Below are positions 32,751 to 45,258 of a stretch of DNA of 64,000 nucleotides, piece by piece; the stretch's first letter is position 1; each line of letters begins with the position of its first letter. Source of the DNA: Pascua guehoae (lineage: Eukaryota; Basidiomycota; Tremellomycetes; Trichosporonales; Trichosporonaceae); contig BCJX01000002.1 in the NCBI GenBank assembly GCA_001600415.1, forward strand, positions 2,639,553 through 2,703,552. Reading direction: 5' to 3'. A program made the translations under genes and the position numbers. Below the pieces are notes generated by a model. The model was given only the letters and a program-made list of their open reading frames with translations. It made no database searches and had not been told where the DNA came from.

Positions 32751-33122
32751 ATGCCCCAAGCGATAGCATCCACCCCCGCCCTCGAGGCGCACTACCACGC
32801 CTACCTCGCGACCCTCAACGCGCGCACATTCGACACCACCGCCCGCTTCCTGGCACCCACAGTCATCCACAACGACCGGCCCCTGACGCACGCCCAGTAC
32901 TGCGCCCTCATCCTCCCCGGCGCCATCTTCACGGCGCACGACGTCGTGGCGGACGTGGACAAGCGCACGGTCGCGGCGCGGCTGTACATTACGTTCCCGC
33001 ACCCGGAGACGGGCGGGGCGCACGCGGTCGACGAGATGGTGGTGTACCGCTTTGATGACGGGTGGAGGATTTGTCGGGTGTGGAGTATGGTCGAGGATGC
33101 GCACTTTGAGCACGAGGCGTAG
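32751..33122 (+). CDS. SnoaL/NTF2-like domain protein
   Basis: A single exon encodes 123 aa, a normal size for the fold. The start has an ACC context. The pattern is that of small cone-shaped NTF2-like proteins: an N-terminal helix (LEAHYHAYLATLNAR), a short FLAPTVIHNDRPLT segment, LILPGAIFTAHDVVADVDK, a strand pair RLYITFPHPETG, and a final DEMVVYRFDDGWRICRVWSM block. Relatives are polyketide cyclase-like, hydrolase-like or non-catalytic proteins. No substrate can be inferred and no biosynthetic cluster surrounds it. Confidence 0.75.
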   Translation: MPQAIASTPALEAHYHAYLATLNARTFDTTARFLAPTVIHNDRPLTHAQYCALILPGAIFTAHDVVADVDKRTVAARLYITFPHPETGGAHAVDEMVVYRFDDGWRICRVWSMVEDAHFEHEA

Positions 33123-35382
33123 GTGGGGGATGTAGAGGGTTGGATGGATTGTATTCTCTGGGTGTGGGGCGAGTGACTACGGCGCTAGCACGCATTCACC
33201 CTCTGGCGACCATGCTGCGCTCGGCGATGCACGCAAGCGTTGTGTACCCCGACATTGCTGCGCTGATGGCTTATCAGCAGCGGGGTCAATGGGCCGCACG
33301 GCGTGCCTTCAGCATCCGCGGGAAGGGATCGAGCCGGCGTCGCAGACGTTTCAGCTGGCGTTTGAATCGTGCAGCAAGTTGACATGCGGGCAGGGGACGC
33401 TTGACGGGCCTCCCAGCACCGGAGTGAAGAGGAGATGCATGCACTATGCCGGCGGTGATGGGTGACGGTTAGAGCGGACTGATGGCTTTGAGGTGCGACA
33501 CGTCTGAGAACTGAGCCCTTGACCGGTTGATTCTTGTAAGAAGTTAGTAACTGTTTCATCCACGCCCCAGACGTCTCACGATAAGGCGTTCCCACCACGC
33601 GCTGGTGCGACACGGTTCCGATGGCTGTATCCCTCATCGAGAGTAGAGTAGCGCCATCCCACGAGTCAGAGTGACCGGGAATCCTATTCACACGGCCCAA
33701 GGGTCTCTCACTCTGACACCAAGTGTTGCGGGAGCACCTATCATGAGGACCATTGCTGTATCACGTTCAAGGATCGAACGCGCAAACAACTCTCCTCACC
33801 CCTTGACCAGGTCCCAGTCGGGCAGCTCGAGGCACAGGGTGCGTCCTGAAATTGGGACCTTGCACCAAACACGTACCCCGTCTACTACTGTAGACGTGGG
33901 TGCCGAGAATAGACGCGCAGGATTCTGAGCTGTGGAATCTAACAGGTACTGGGTCAGAAAAGACGTCCAACGCGGCGCGATCGAGACCAGGACGTGAATG
34001 CTCGTTACCCAGTGGCATCGTGCCTCCCCTCCTCGTGGTGAGTAGACGACCACAACTGATGGGGTACTCTGCAGTTGGCTTGAAGTTTTGGGTGCTGGAG
34101 ACTCTATCGTACAGATACCCAGCAGATGGGTCTGAGGTGGGGCGATGGGGCCGCTGGGTGTCGGCCCGATTCCCAGGATGTAGTTCAGGAATAAGGCCGG
34201 ACTCGTGACAAAATATGCAGAGAAATGAGGCACGACCCACGACTCGAAAGGGGTACGTTATGCCTACAATCCAGGTTTGGGTATGCTTGACCACCGCGGC
34301 GGAACGAGGCGGCGGAGGCCCGTGAGTGGTCGGTTTGAACAACTTGGGCCCGGGGGAGAAATATTATTGGCGACGCGAGGGAGACGGGATTGCGGGCGTT
34401 TCACCCTTACGTACGACCCTTGCCGCCACACGATACAACCCTTTGATCCAGGATACGCCATTGTGCCTCAACGATGCGTCAGCTGGCACTCGAGCTTGCG
34501 CATGTGAGTACGGTTGTGGCTCTCTGACACTTGGCTGTGGCCGCGGGGAGGGGGGACGGGGGCGAGCATACACAACGACAGCCTCTTTCTGACAGACAGA
34601 GGTCCCGTACGCAGGAAATGCTCAGAAGCCTGCCCCCAACCCGAGGACCTATTGAACTGGGGTAGGTTACAGCCTGGGCAGAGGACCGAGCCCCATCTCT
34701 GAGACATCCCCTTCATTCTTCACTTCCACAAAAGTTGCACCTCTGAGAGATCCGGGGCAATCAGTTGCCCCGCGGACATGGCCCATGATCACCCGCATCC
34801 AGTCGCGACACACGCACATTCCCGGATCGCCCTGATTATCCCGCTGGATCCCGCTGCACCGCCTCTGAGCGATCATATTCCAGAGCAAGCCACCAGGTCA
34901 CCAGGTACTGGTTGGTGAAGACTGCCGAGCATTGCCGCTGCTACAGCCGTCGGGCCGCTGGCCGCTGGCCGCTTCGCCTGACCGGACCGCCATTCCACCG
35001 CTGCACCGCACTCATGTACAGCTCTGGCATGGTTTGGCCAGTTGTGGCCCGTTGTGCGTTGTCCTTTGTCCCAGTGCCAAGAAGCATGTTGTATTTGTAC
35101 TCGCCACGGCGGGGGTTGGTGTTCAGAGACTTTTCGAGCTCGAGCTTGGGTGCTTGTTTTTGCTTTGCCTTGTGCCTTGCCCTTGCTGCCTGTTTGCCTG
35201 TTTCAGAGATTCCGTGGGTTCACGTAAGCTCTCTTATCATCCAAAGGCGGCCAAGCCGTGCAGCTCCGCCCATCTCCGCTTCGCGGCAGCGAAGGTGGCG
35301 GATGCTCTCTTCCGAGCGGGCTGTCGTATTCTGCGGCTGTAAATCAAACCAGTGCTCGTGCAGTGGAAACGACAAGCAGGCC

Positions 35383-35427
35383 CACACTGCGCACACTGCG
35401 CACACTGCGCACACTGCGCACACTGCG
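35383..35427. repeat. Tandem 9-bp repeat (CACACTGCG)x5
   Basis: Five uninterrupted copies of a 9-bp unit in the gene-poor region. A partial sixth copy follows. Confidence 0.9.
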
Positions 35428-37026
35428 CAACAGCGCACCATGCATGACGCCCTATCACGCGACTGTGCAGCCATCACACACCATGAGTGCAAAGAACCTC
35501 GTCGGCCAGATCGGCCTGCAGAGTCGAGGCCTGCAGAGTCGATGCACCAATGGCCAATGGCCAAGGACGCGTATGTAATTCTGTCAGCCGCCCAGAGATG
35601 CCAGACAAGAGCCGCCCAAAATCCCGACTTGGACTGGCCGCAACCCCGGAAGTCGGAACAAAGGCACGGGCCGTAACTGGATGCCGTTCTCTCAGACGGT
35701 CCCCAAACTTGTTCCCCTGCAATTCTGGCAATTACGAGGCACGGGCTGAGCCGTACACGGCACGCAGCAGCCCTTCGGGGGTCAAAGCGGAACAAAACAG
35801 CATGCCACCCCCTTGTACAGTACAGTGCAGATCCTCCACCGCCCCGCCCCCGCACGCCTCAACCGCCATGCCGTGCGCCCCCTGCGCCCCGCGCCGCCTT
35901 TCCCTATTCCCATTTTAGCGACAGGCACCTCGACATGCGTACATGCCTTGTAAACAGGCTGACCCATCCTATCGGTCGTCTACCACTCTGGTCCATCGGA
36001 TGTCTGAACAGGTTACGGGTATACGGATACGGCGGCCAGTTCGGGAGCTCGGGTTCCCCTTTCCAGACTTAAGTTTTTCAACACAGACGCGTTAAGGGCG
36101 TACGCGTGTGTGTGTACCCAAGCAGGCTAGCAGGTTGCAGACTACCAGAAGCGCAAAGGACGTGTTCGGCGAATGGACCGGGGGCTGCGGCTAGCTCCTA
36201 GGTCGCACAGTCGCACTACAGTGTTCCTTGAATGGATGCATGGATAGCTTGCAGTGTGCGTGTTCGGCAGAGCTGGTGCGAAGCGCGCAAAGCGTCTTGC
36301 GTGCAATGGCGTGTGTGCGGCTTTGAGCGCGTAGTCGACACAGTCACAGTGACACAGGTCTACGGCTGATTCACGTTACACACCGCTAGCATGGTAGCAG
36401 TTAGTGGTCGTTGCAAAGGCCTCGTTGCCACTGGCCCGCTCATGGCCGCTCACAAACCGCTTGCACGCTTGAGGAATGGGGAATTCATTCGCAGGGAACA
36501 CCAGTGCGGCATGTCTGGTACGTGGACCCTGTCCCACGCGCCCGAGGTCGCGGTTACCCCCTTGCCCTGTCCCTGGTCGGCACGACTCACGCTAAACATG
36601 CCTATCGCCATCCTGTCGTGGACCCCCTTTCCTCCTCATTCCCCCCCGGTCCTTGGGCCCTGTGCCGAAGGGTCATGGCTCACCATCACCCCTGGCACAA
36701 GTCATGTTCCGTCGTTGCGCCATTTCTCGTGTGTGTGTCTGTGTAGTGTAGCTCTGTGTGTGTCGATGTTTTTTTTTTTCTTCCTCTGCAGCGCTTTGCT
36801 CTTGCGCCCTGCCGTGCCAAGCGCCCCGGTCCCCCTTATCGCGAGTCTGTGTGCAGTCGACTGGCATCGGAACCGCGTGCGTGCGCTAGACTCGTGCGCG
36901 ACCGAGGGGCGCTAACGCACCGCGCGCAGCGACTGGCTGGTCATCCACGCGTACGCGGTGCAGCTGCGCAGCTGGCGGCCTGGCGGACACCCCCCGGTCA
37001 CCGCACTACCTGGCCAGTCTGGATGA

Positions 37027-37035
37027 GGATATAAA
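37027..37035 (+). promoter_or_regulatory. TATA box GGATATAAA
   Basis: GGATATAAA lies about 120 bp before the ATG of the GPI-type gene at 37155. The identical 9-mer precedes the second GPI-type gene (40357-40365). Confidence 0.6.
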
Positions 37036-37154
37036 CCCGCCCAGTCTGCATCTCTCTTCTCTCTTCCATCCACTCTCTCATCGCCGCTTCCTCCCTCCCA
37101 CCTCTACTTAAAAACACCTCACCCCACCACCGACCCACACCAACCCCAGTCACA

Positions 37155-37520
37155 ATGCGCTCTGCTCTCTTCGCCGCTACCCTCCTCGCCGCCTCGGTCG
37201 TCGCCCAGGAGTCGTCCGTCGCCGCCTCGGGCTCGGTTGCCCCCTCGGGTGAGGCCGCCGCGTCCTCGGCCGCTCCCTCGGGCGAGGCTGCCGCTTCGGG
37301 TTCGGTCGCCGCCTCGGGCTCTGAGGCCGCCGCCTCGGGCTCGGTCGCCGCCACCGCCTCGGGCTCGGTCGCCGCCTCGTCCACTGGCAACTCGACGACC
37401 GCCCCCTCGTCGACTGGCAACTCGACCGCCCCCACCCCCTCGGGCAACTCGACCGCCTACGGCCTCAACATCCCCGCCGGCGCCGTCGTTGCCGCCGTCA
37501 TGGCCGCCGTCGCGCTCTAA
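37155..37520 (+). CDS. Small secreted GPI-anchored Ser/Ala-rich protein
   Basis: 121 aa in one exon. Residues 1-18 are a textbook signal peptide (LFAATLLAASVVA then Q). The middle is low-complexity with SGSVAASG/PSGEAAAS-type repeats and three NST sequons, suited to heavy O- and N-glycosylation. The C-terminus (about 104-121) is a hydrophobic tail of Ala/Val behind a small-residue region, the form of a GPI-attachment signal. It probably sits in the cell wall or on the plasma membrane as a mucin-like coat protein. The repeats invite length variation between strains. Same architecture as the gene at 40528. Confidence 0.85.
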   Translation: MRSALFAATLLAASVVAQESSVAASGSVAPSGEAAASSAAPSGEAAASGSVAASGSEAAASGSVAATASGSVAASSTGNSTTAPSSTGNSTAPTPSGNSTAYGLNIPAGAVVAAVMAAVAL

Positions 37521-40500
37521 GTGCGGTTTCGCCACCACCCGCCTGCGCCACCCCGACTCTTCCTTCCGTCTCCGCACGACCGGTGAGTGTCCTTCCTTCC
37601 CTTTCCTTCCCTTCCCTGACCCCCGCACCCCAAACACACACCACCCTTACCTCCCCGCTTCGCCTTCCCTCATTCTCTCACTTGATTGTCACCCTCCCTA
37701 GCAAGCTTGCTGACGCTCTCCAGCGTAGATGAGCCATACCTCCCATAGAGCTGTTCACTGGGGCCCGTTAGTACTTGTGCGCGGGCTGCGGCACGACGCC
37801 CTCTTCATAACATAATGAATGATACAGTCTTCTGTTCACTGCTCGTTGCACGCTGCACTGGAATCCTCACTTATCTCTGGAACCTCGATGGGAAACTCAT
37901 GCTATCCTTATCGCAGGGCTGACCGGCTTGGCCGTTTGCCCTTGTGCGTCTGTACATATCCTCATTGCCCATGCCATTGCGTCTTGCTTCCCCGCAGCTT
38001 GCAGATGCAGATGACTGCGTAAAATTCATGCATCACGCCTTGGTCGTGCTGTGGCGTGGTGTGCTGACTACGCCTCCTGGGGGGGCTTTGATCTCTTTCC
38101 ACCCATCTTCTGCGGCAGTGCGTATGATACACGCAGGTGCGCAGCTGGTCGCCGTCGCGCCATTATTTTGCCTTTTTTCGCGTTTCGCACGATTGCGCAG
38201 CAGGTAGTTTGCACAGGTTTCAGGATCCACCTGCGACGCCCATTGCGCTATCCGATCTGTTCAGGTACCAAGCCCCCGTTAGTGGCAACCGCGCACGAGC
38301 CTCCCGGGAGGCCAAGAGGCTTGAGCGGCGGCACGCGCAGCGCGCAGCGCGCAGCACACACCGAGCACTCCCACCTGCTAGGACGCAGGAGAAATAAAGG
38401 AAGGAGAGAGAGAGAAAAGAAATTGGCAACGACGGCACCAATACTGGCGTGAAAGGGGGTCAGAACACGCTAGTCATCAGTCAATGGACAACGTGCGGAG
38501 TGTGCGACTCGCGACTCGGTCATGGAGCAGCACCCAGCATGCAAAAAAGGGCGCAAGGGGTTAGTGCCCAAACCTGCCCGACGGTGGCACGAGTCGAAAA
38601 ATGGCACGTAGATCGATACCATTCACAAAGTCCGCAACCCATTGGGCCTCATTTTGCTAGTGGCAGAACCCAGACACGTCTCGCCAAGACACACTACCGC
38701 GTCGTGGGTCAGACCTCGACCTTGTTCGTGCTCTGTGTGCTAGCTTATCGCACGCCAAGACCCAATCGCGACGCGCAACGTGCTTGCTGGCGTTGGTGTA
38801 CTGGCGTGCTTGTTTTAAAAAATGTGACTGCTGGCCCAAGGGCCTGCTAGCGTGTTCGCGTCGGCGATAACGGCGAGGATGGCGGCGCTTCGTGCCGTAG
38901 CGTGTTTCTGTGGTCGGCCGAATGTCGGGCGACATGTTGGACATGCGGGCCAGGTAGTTCGTTGTTGGCGTCGATGGTAATTGAGGACAGCGAGTGTCTT
39001 GGGTTGGTGTTGGCACCACGCTAGAGTGTGACGAGTGAGAGCGTTAGGAACTATTGCGCGTCAGCATGGTCGCGTTCGATGTGGAATAGTGTGTTTGATG
39101 TTTGAAAGCCCCCTCCACCGAGTCGGGTTGCGCTTCAGGCTTGGTCAGTATGGTCTGGTCAATGTTGGTCCTCTCCGTCTTATATCGCAGGTGATGGCAA
39201 CCGTGTGATGGATATTGGGGGTGGGATATGTTCCCCCGTCGTTCCTTGTTTAGCTACGGGGTTGATGGCAACGGAGGATAGAATGGACATATAGACACGC
39301 GCCGGGGATGTCAGGGCAGCCACACCGACAGAGCCCGCACGCAATGGGCCAGACGGAAGAGATTCAGTGTATCGAGTGATTACGTATGGCCACAGAATCT
39401 GCCACGTCAAGAATAGCCGCAGAATGAGGTGAGAACAGCGCAGTCGCGTCGTGGCCCATTTCACCAAGGTGACGTGGGACAGATGATACAACAGTGGCCA
39501 CAACACGGGGCAATTGGGCGAGCATGCTGTATGTACCCTTACCTTCCTTACCACTTCTAGCGTATCCCAATAGACACGTGTACAGCACGCATATGTTTAA
39601 ACACCTTTACACCTGTTATTGGGTTGACAGTACTGCACACCGTGTGCCACGAATAGCCACTCGAGCCCCTCTTTTTGAATGGCAAAGTAGGAGCAAAATG
39701 GCCCGAGGCCCGAGGGATATCCAGAATAGATATCCACGCCGTCCACGCGTCTCAGGCACAACGGGACAGAGGGCGCGACACCGAGGTGCCACATTCCCCG
39801 TTTCGTGCCTCTTCGGCAGTGCAGGCACGCGCACACGTTTGTCCCATGGACGATATTTTTGACCTGTTGTACACGCTTTTTATCGTCTTGACGTTTCTGG
39901 TAGGTTAGTAACTGGCCAGACGGGTGGAAGGGGGTGAAGTTTCAGTGGCCTCCCTGTTTATATACGACAAAGGCTCGGTGGCCCATTAATAGACGACGAC
40001 TTTGAGGCGAGCTCACACTCACACCTATACCTGTGGACTTGGCCTGGCCATAACCTTTGGTGCTCATATTAACCCACAGGCTGTTGCAATGTGGCTCAAG
40101 TTCGCTGTCCAGCATGTGATGGCATCTTGTCGCCCACAACTCAAAGCTCATCTTGTGTTGCATGGGAGCGTGCTCGTCAGGTACTGTGCACCACCTCGGC
40201 GCAAGCGGTGCTATTCGTCGTTATTTCCATTTGGGCGTCTATTTATGTCGTCGACTGTGTTTACAAACATTCACACGCGCTGTCGACCCGCGACCACTAG
40301 TCGCGTTCACAGTGTCTGGATGAATGAGAGAGACGAGGCAGAGGCGTCTGCAGCTCGGATATAAAGAGGGTGCAGGGGAGTATCTTTGTTCACACCCCAC
40401 CCACCGATCGTCTCCGCCAATCCTCAACACCAGCCTCAACCAGTACTTTTTTATTTATTTTTATTCTTGTCCTTTTTTTGTTTCGCTTGATTCATACCCA

Positions 40501-40527
40501 CCGCAAGGACTACCACCGGACTCAGCC
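37521..40527. other. Gene-poor 3.0-kb region
   Basis: No supported gene. Short open frames lack motifs. The first 200 bp are pyrimidine-rich 3' flank, and a TATA box lies at 40357. Confidence 0.45.
40357..40365 (+). promoter_or_regulatory. TATA box GGATATAAA
   Basis: The same 9-mer as at 37027, about 163 bp before the ATG at 40528 and followed by a T-rich leader. Confidence 0.6.
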
Positions 40528-40887
40528 ATGCTTTCGTCTCTCCTCACCCTCCTCATCCTCCCCGCGGCAATGGCTGCCACCTCCTCCGAGTCGCATTCGA
40601 CCAAGGCCGATCCGACAAAGGCAGACACAAAGACGGACACAAAGTCGGGCACAAAGTCTGACAACGCCAAATCGACCGCCCACACCTCTTCCGTCGCGAC
40701 CACCGGCGCCGTGGCCGGTACAGAGACGAGTGCTGCTGCCAACCCTGACGCCGCGTCGACCCACGCCGCTTCGGGCGCCGCCAGTGCTCCCGCCGAGGCG
40801 TCCGAGACAAAGACGAGCGGCACCGAGGTGCTGGGCGTGCCTGCTGCTGCTGTTGTGGTTGCCGTTTTTGCCGCTGTCGCCGTTTGA
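40528..40887 (+). CDS. Small secreted GPI-anchored Lys/Thr/Ser-rich protein
   Basis: 119 aa in one exon. A signal peptide spans about residues 1-16 (LLTLLILPAAMA). It is followed by imperfect KADT/KTDT/KSGT repeats (residues 24-45), an Ala/Ser/Thr-rich stretch and a C-terminal hydrophobic tail (VPAAAVVVAVFAAVAV) typical of a GPI signal. Architecture and promoter element match the gene at 37155, although the repeat units differ (basic Lys/Asp here). A cell-surface location is likely; function is unknown. Confidence 0.82.
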   Translation: MLSSLLTLLILPAAMAATSSESHSTKADPTKADTKTDTKSGTKSDNAKSTAHTSSVATTGAVAGTETSAAANPDAASTHAASGAASAPAEASETKTSGTEVLGVPAAAVVVAVFAAVAV

Positions 40888-43131
40888 GGGAGGATAGTGG
40901 ATGCCACACACCGGGTATGTGGCGCGTGTACTGTACGTCGCCCACGCGCTCTTGCAAGTAGGTGACAATGCAGGTGTGGATGCCCAAACCTGTACTTCAA
41001 CCGAGTGCTGTCTGTAGATATGGAGCAGTGGATGCAGATAATCCTAGTGCTCCCTGCAGGGGGCTCTTTGTTTACAGTGCATGTGACCATTGATCCTACC
41101 ATTGATCCTCAGGCTGAGGACGTGGTTGTGCCTGGCGCCCAGAAGGGATTGCGGCACATGTACCATGAGATTGGGGAAGCAGCACTAGGTCTGGTGTGCG
41201 GGCGGCTCACAAGACATGGGAGCGGGTGTTTTGAGGCCCAACTGCTGACTACCTTTGAGTCTACCAGCCGTGCAGTATTACTCATGCTCGAGTTAGAAAT
41301 GGACGACATGTGCCTTTTCCGCACACTTGGAGGCACTCGCAGAAACAGCCACATTACTGTACCTGTACATTATATCCACGTGTCCACGTGCCTATTGATC
41401 GACACTGATCTCAAACACATCATGTTGACAAAAACTGGCCGTGTCACGCGGTATTGCCATTTTCAAATCTGCGAGAAACTCACAGACCTGGCCGAAACAA
41501 TTGGGACGCCTCTCGTAGTGGCTTTCTGGGCGATCACCAGTCATTATGCTCCGAAATGCACTCTGCGGGCTCATTTGCCCATGTCAAGTCTCATCTCTAT
41601 GCGGGCAAAAGTGGTGGCACCGAGGAATGTGTCTCCTGCGGCAGTGGACATGGACGGGTTGACCAGATGTTGACGGGCTTTGAAGGTCGGGACTGATATG
41701 ACTGCAATGTCAATATCAAGCGATCCGTGCGATCCAATAGGGGCGCCCGGGATGGCCTCCAGTCGGACATCATTGTACGCGCTCGTGGTGTTTGGTATGG
41801 GGGCTCGTACTCTGCGCGCCAAGCGCGGATACTTCCGAGCGTCTCGCCAATGGCCAATAGCCTGTTGGACGCACTCATGGCGCAAGGTGCGCGCTTTGCC
41901 GAGGGATCCACATGTGTCGAGGTGGGTGGGGTTCGATGCGCGGCCACATGTTACCCAGTTCGTGCCCGTCATGTCAGACAAGGTCTGGCGCGTGGCGATG
42001 GAGTGCGGTCGAGATGCGACGGTGCGCGGTGCAAAGGTGGCCAAAAAAAGGGGGATCAGTTGGAGCCACCTGCGACCTAGGAGAGTCGCGTTTTCCGACC
42101 GAGACCGTCCGTTGGGTGTCGTCGAGCGTACCAGCAACTGGAGTCTGGAATTCACCTTTGTTGCCAAACTCGATTTCTTCACGATCCACTGATGTAAACA
42201 TGCAAACAAACACCACGAGTGGGTAGATGAAGGAGTTGTCCATACGGTTCGACTCGGAGAACTACCGAAACTAATCGGAATCACTGGTCAAACAAATCAC
42301 CGCTTTGAGCTCAGTCCTCCTTTCATCTGAAACTGAGATTGTCCTGGCCGTTACAGGCAGGTTAAATGTGTCAGTGTGACGAACTCTGCAAGGCGCGTCC
42401 AATGGTAGAAGTCCCGGCCCGGTGTGATCGGTACGATGCTTGGCAAGAAAAGCCGCGACGACGATACGAGGTGAATGTTGAGTTTGAGTAGCGACCAAGG
42501 TGGACCGGTAAATGGAGTTGTTGCATGCAGTTGATTTTGTGGGTAGGCGGAAGCAATTATAACGATGTGTGTCATCAATGCCACGTGACGTGTTCCTGAT
42601 ACCCTCCCTCCCGCTGGCCACTGGCTAGCCTCGGGCCCTGGGGCGATCGGGCTAGGAACTCGGCACGGGTTCAGAAAAACATGACGTCGATCGGTTTCAA
42701 CCTACGAGCTGCGCGCGCTGCGTGAGCTTGAGCGTTTTGTCACATTGTCATACGCCTAACACAACCGATATATATATCAAACAACGTAACCAAACCTCTC
42801 ACCATCTGTAAACGCACACGCTGTACGGTCTATCCCAACGCCTGTTCCCTGTCAATCAACAGAGCGATGACGGGGGGTCAAAACAGACGGCCCACGGCGG
42901 CTCGTGCACGCCAAGCCAATGTTTGGTTTGCTTGGTTGGAACAAGACAGATGTCAAATACAGGACGAGCACAAACCCTTTTCCTCTCGGACTGCCAGCAC
43001 CGCCCCAGCAAATCAAAACCGAGCTCACTCCCCTCACTCTTTCCCCTCTCTTCTCTTCGTCAATGTCTTGACCACCTCGTCGTCACCCAACGTCCACACT
43101 CGTTCCAAACACCCCGCGTGGCGTCGCGAAT
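40888..43131. other. Intergenic 2.2-kb region
   Basis: Overlapping open frames at 41005-41673 (+), 41680-42192 (+) and 41571-42284 (-) show no recognisable family. A minus-strand frame from 42243 opens with a signal-like MDNSFIYPLVVFVCMF but no spliced continuation could be justified. TATATATATC at about 42769 may serve the next gene. Confidence 0.35.
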
Positions 43132-45258
43132 ATGGGCGTCTTTGTCGATTTACTCGTCCTCGCTTGGATCCTGACACTCCGCCTCGCGTACGCCGATGAC
43201 TCGGATGGCGTCACACTATCGCTCGCGCCTTTCAACGTTACCCTCAATGCAACTTGTCCACAGCTCGTCTGGAAGCCCGGTTATATCGAATATGCCCCTT
43301 TGGATCAAGTCCCTTTCGGTGTGCCTACAGCCGACAAGCACTGGGAGTATTACAAGGATAATGAGGACCCAAACTACGAGTCCTGGGTCACTACAACGGT
43401 TCCCGGCGCCTCGATTGAGCTGATGTTCTTTGGGACTCGGCTCGTGTACGACGTGGTCGCCGACGGTGTCATCACTGCCTGGCTCGACGACAAAGTGGTA
43501 CCTTTCCCCTACTACAATGGCGTGGGAGTCATCGAGACCGAGTACGGGTGGCACAATGCCACTCTTGTCATGCCCACAGGTGGCAATTCAACATTTTACA
43601 AGGTCGAGGTGGAGACTGGCTTTTTGACGACTGGGTACGTTTCTTTGCCGAGGATTTTTACTAGGTACTGATAATACCGATCCAGATCATCAGCCGACGT
43701 TGAGAATCCTACCGTGATACCAGGCTGGTCTGAGGACGCGCCACCTGCGGATACGAAAGATTTGAACAGGGATTTGCTTTTCACGCCCGACCTTCCGTAC
43801 ACCAATTCCTTCTTCGACAACTGTACAAATCAAACTTACGCATTTCTCCATTATAAGTCTAATGGGTCAGGTGAGCACTATTCACGCGCTGCTGTACAGC
43901 AACCCGAGCACGGCTCATCTTCTTAGAGGCGCCCATTCCCTATGGTGTCGCGGGTTGCCGTGGTACCTTGACTCTCGACCTTCCTCGCAATGTGACGTTT
44001 CTCCAAATGGACGGCGCGGCAAGGTTCCTTACGACCAGATACCAAATGACATTGGATCCTCCGCCGCCTGTGGGTCCTCAAACATTTACATCCAGTGGAC
44101 CTTTTGGAACGGTCGGGTGGCCGTTGATCCAGTTTTCCACCCCACTAGATCCAACTGCACAATACACAATGAAGACAGAGACTTTATCAGGCGACTACGG
44201 CGTCGAAATCCGGCATCTGACCCTTTGGACTCTCCCGTGAGTAGATGACATATCCCTTGCAACTTTTTCCTCACCGATTTCCTGTCCACGAGTTGAGACT
44301 AACCCCAGCAACAAACCGGTCGCTTCTATGCTATGGTCCCCCTGGCCATTTTACGAAACGCGGAGGGGTGGAATCACGGACGACACGGGGTCGGGTGGAA
44401 GCAAGGACGGCAAGGAATCGGGTGGAACTGACGATCCGGCTGGCAGCGAGGAAGATCGCCATACGAATGCGAACACTGCCGTTATTGTAGGAGGAGTGGT
44501 AAGCCATCAGAGTCCCCTCAACAGCTGCTGACAGCATCAGGTAGGAGGAGTCGTTGGGGCGCTGCTGCTTGCGGGGGCCTTTTACTTTTGGTCAAAGCGG
44601 TGAGTGAGGGCCTCTCATGCTACTCCAACATGCGTTAACAGCACGACTGCAGTGGGGCCCGGGGTCAAATAGATGACGCCAAGTTTGTCGTTGACCATTC
44701 GGCGGCTGCTCACCCTACGACGCCGTATATAATTGATATGAGTGCTAGCGAAAGGAATCCTACCCCCCGGGCGTGAGTGTGATTTCACCACTGTCATACC
44801 CAAAACCGAGAGCAGTCAATAACCATTGTCCCAGCGCTCCCAAGGCCCATCTGCTCGCCGCGCCCGGCCCATCTAATACAAGCGGCGCAGTCGTCTTGGC
44901 TACCGGCGCCCCCATGGCTACGCCGCAGGTTGCCGCCCCACCTCCCCGGCGACGTGTCGAGATCAGGCAGGAAAGTGATCAAGGGCGCGTACGCCAAACG
45001 ATTCCCCCAGAAGTGGTCGAATACGTGGTCGTGCCGCCCAGCTACAATCCCGCATGGGCCGACGAACAGGACGACGACGACAACTTGGTGCAGAATGCGC
45101 CCGTCCCCCCGGTGTCGACCGACTTGGCAGCAATGCCTGCTACTCAGCCCGCAGCCACGCGTCCTCTGCCCCGCCCCCCGGCGCAGGCTGAGCAGCCTTC
45201 AACTACCTTCAACCCCGATGCACCGGGTATCATGGACACCAAGCCCTCTACCAGCTAG
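43132..45258 (+). CDS. Secreted single-pass membrane protein, fungal surface type
   Basis: Seven exons (43132-43634, 43686-43870, 43927-44236, 44309-44498, 44541-44599, 44653-44772, 44835-45258) give 596 aa. Signal peptide about 1-20. The lumenal part has two beta-rich segments with NVT, NAT, NST and NQT sequons and aromatic residues (WVTTTVPGASIELMFFGTRL; QFSTPLDP), then a Gly/Ser/Asp linker. One transmembrane helix at about 393-414 (VGGVVGALLLAGAFYFW) is split by an intron. The cytosolic tail has QTIPPEVVEYVVVPPSYNP and Pro-rich ends, resembling tails of basidiomycete single-pass surface proteins. A sensor or adhesion role is possible, but I cannot name a family. Confidence 0.8.

Larger units (their letters stand above)
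33123..37154. other. Gene-poor 4.0-kb region
   Basis: I find no supported gene on either strand. Open frames of 100-250 codons (for example 33796-34233 minus, 34912-35676 plus, 35220-35855 minus) overlap one another and show no family motifs. Local features are the 9-bp tandem repeat at 35383-35427 and a TATA box at 37027 for the next gene. Confidence 0.45.

Noticed and set aside
33796..34342. Minus-strand frames of 145-191 codons ending in a plausible ELPDWDLVKG tail
   Set aside because: Two overlapping frames compete, no homologous block is recognised and no intron pattern supports either.
41571..42284. Overlapping plus and minus frames of 170-237 codons, one with a signal-peptide-like start at 42243
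   Set aside because: No consistent spliced model, no known motif, and all frames are about equally open as expected in GC-rich DNA.
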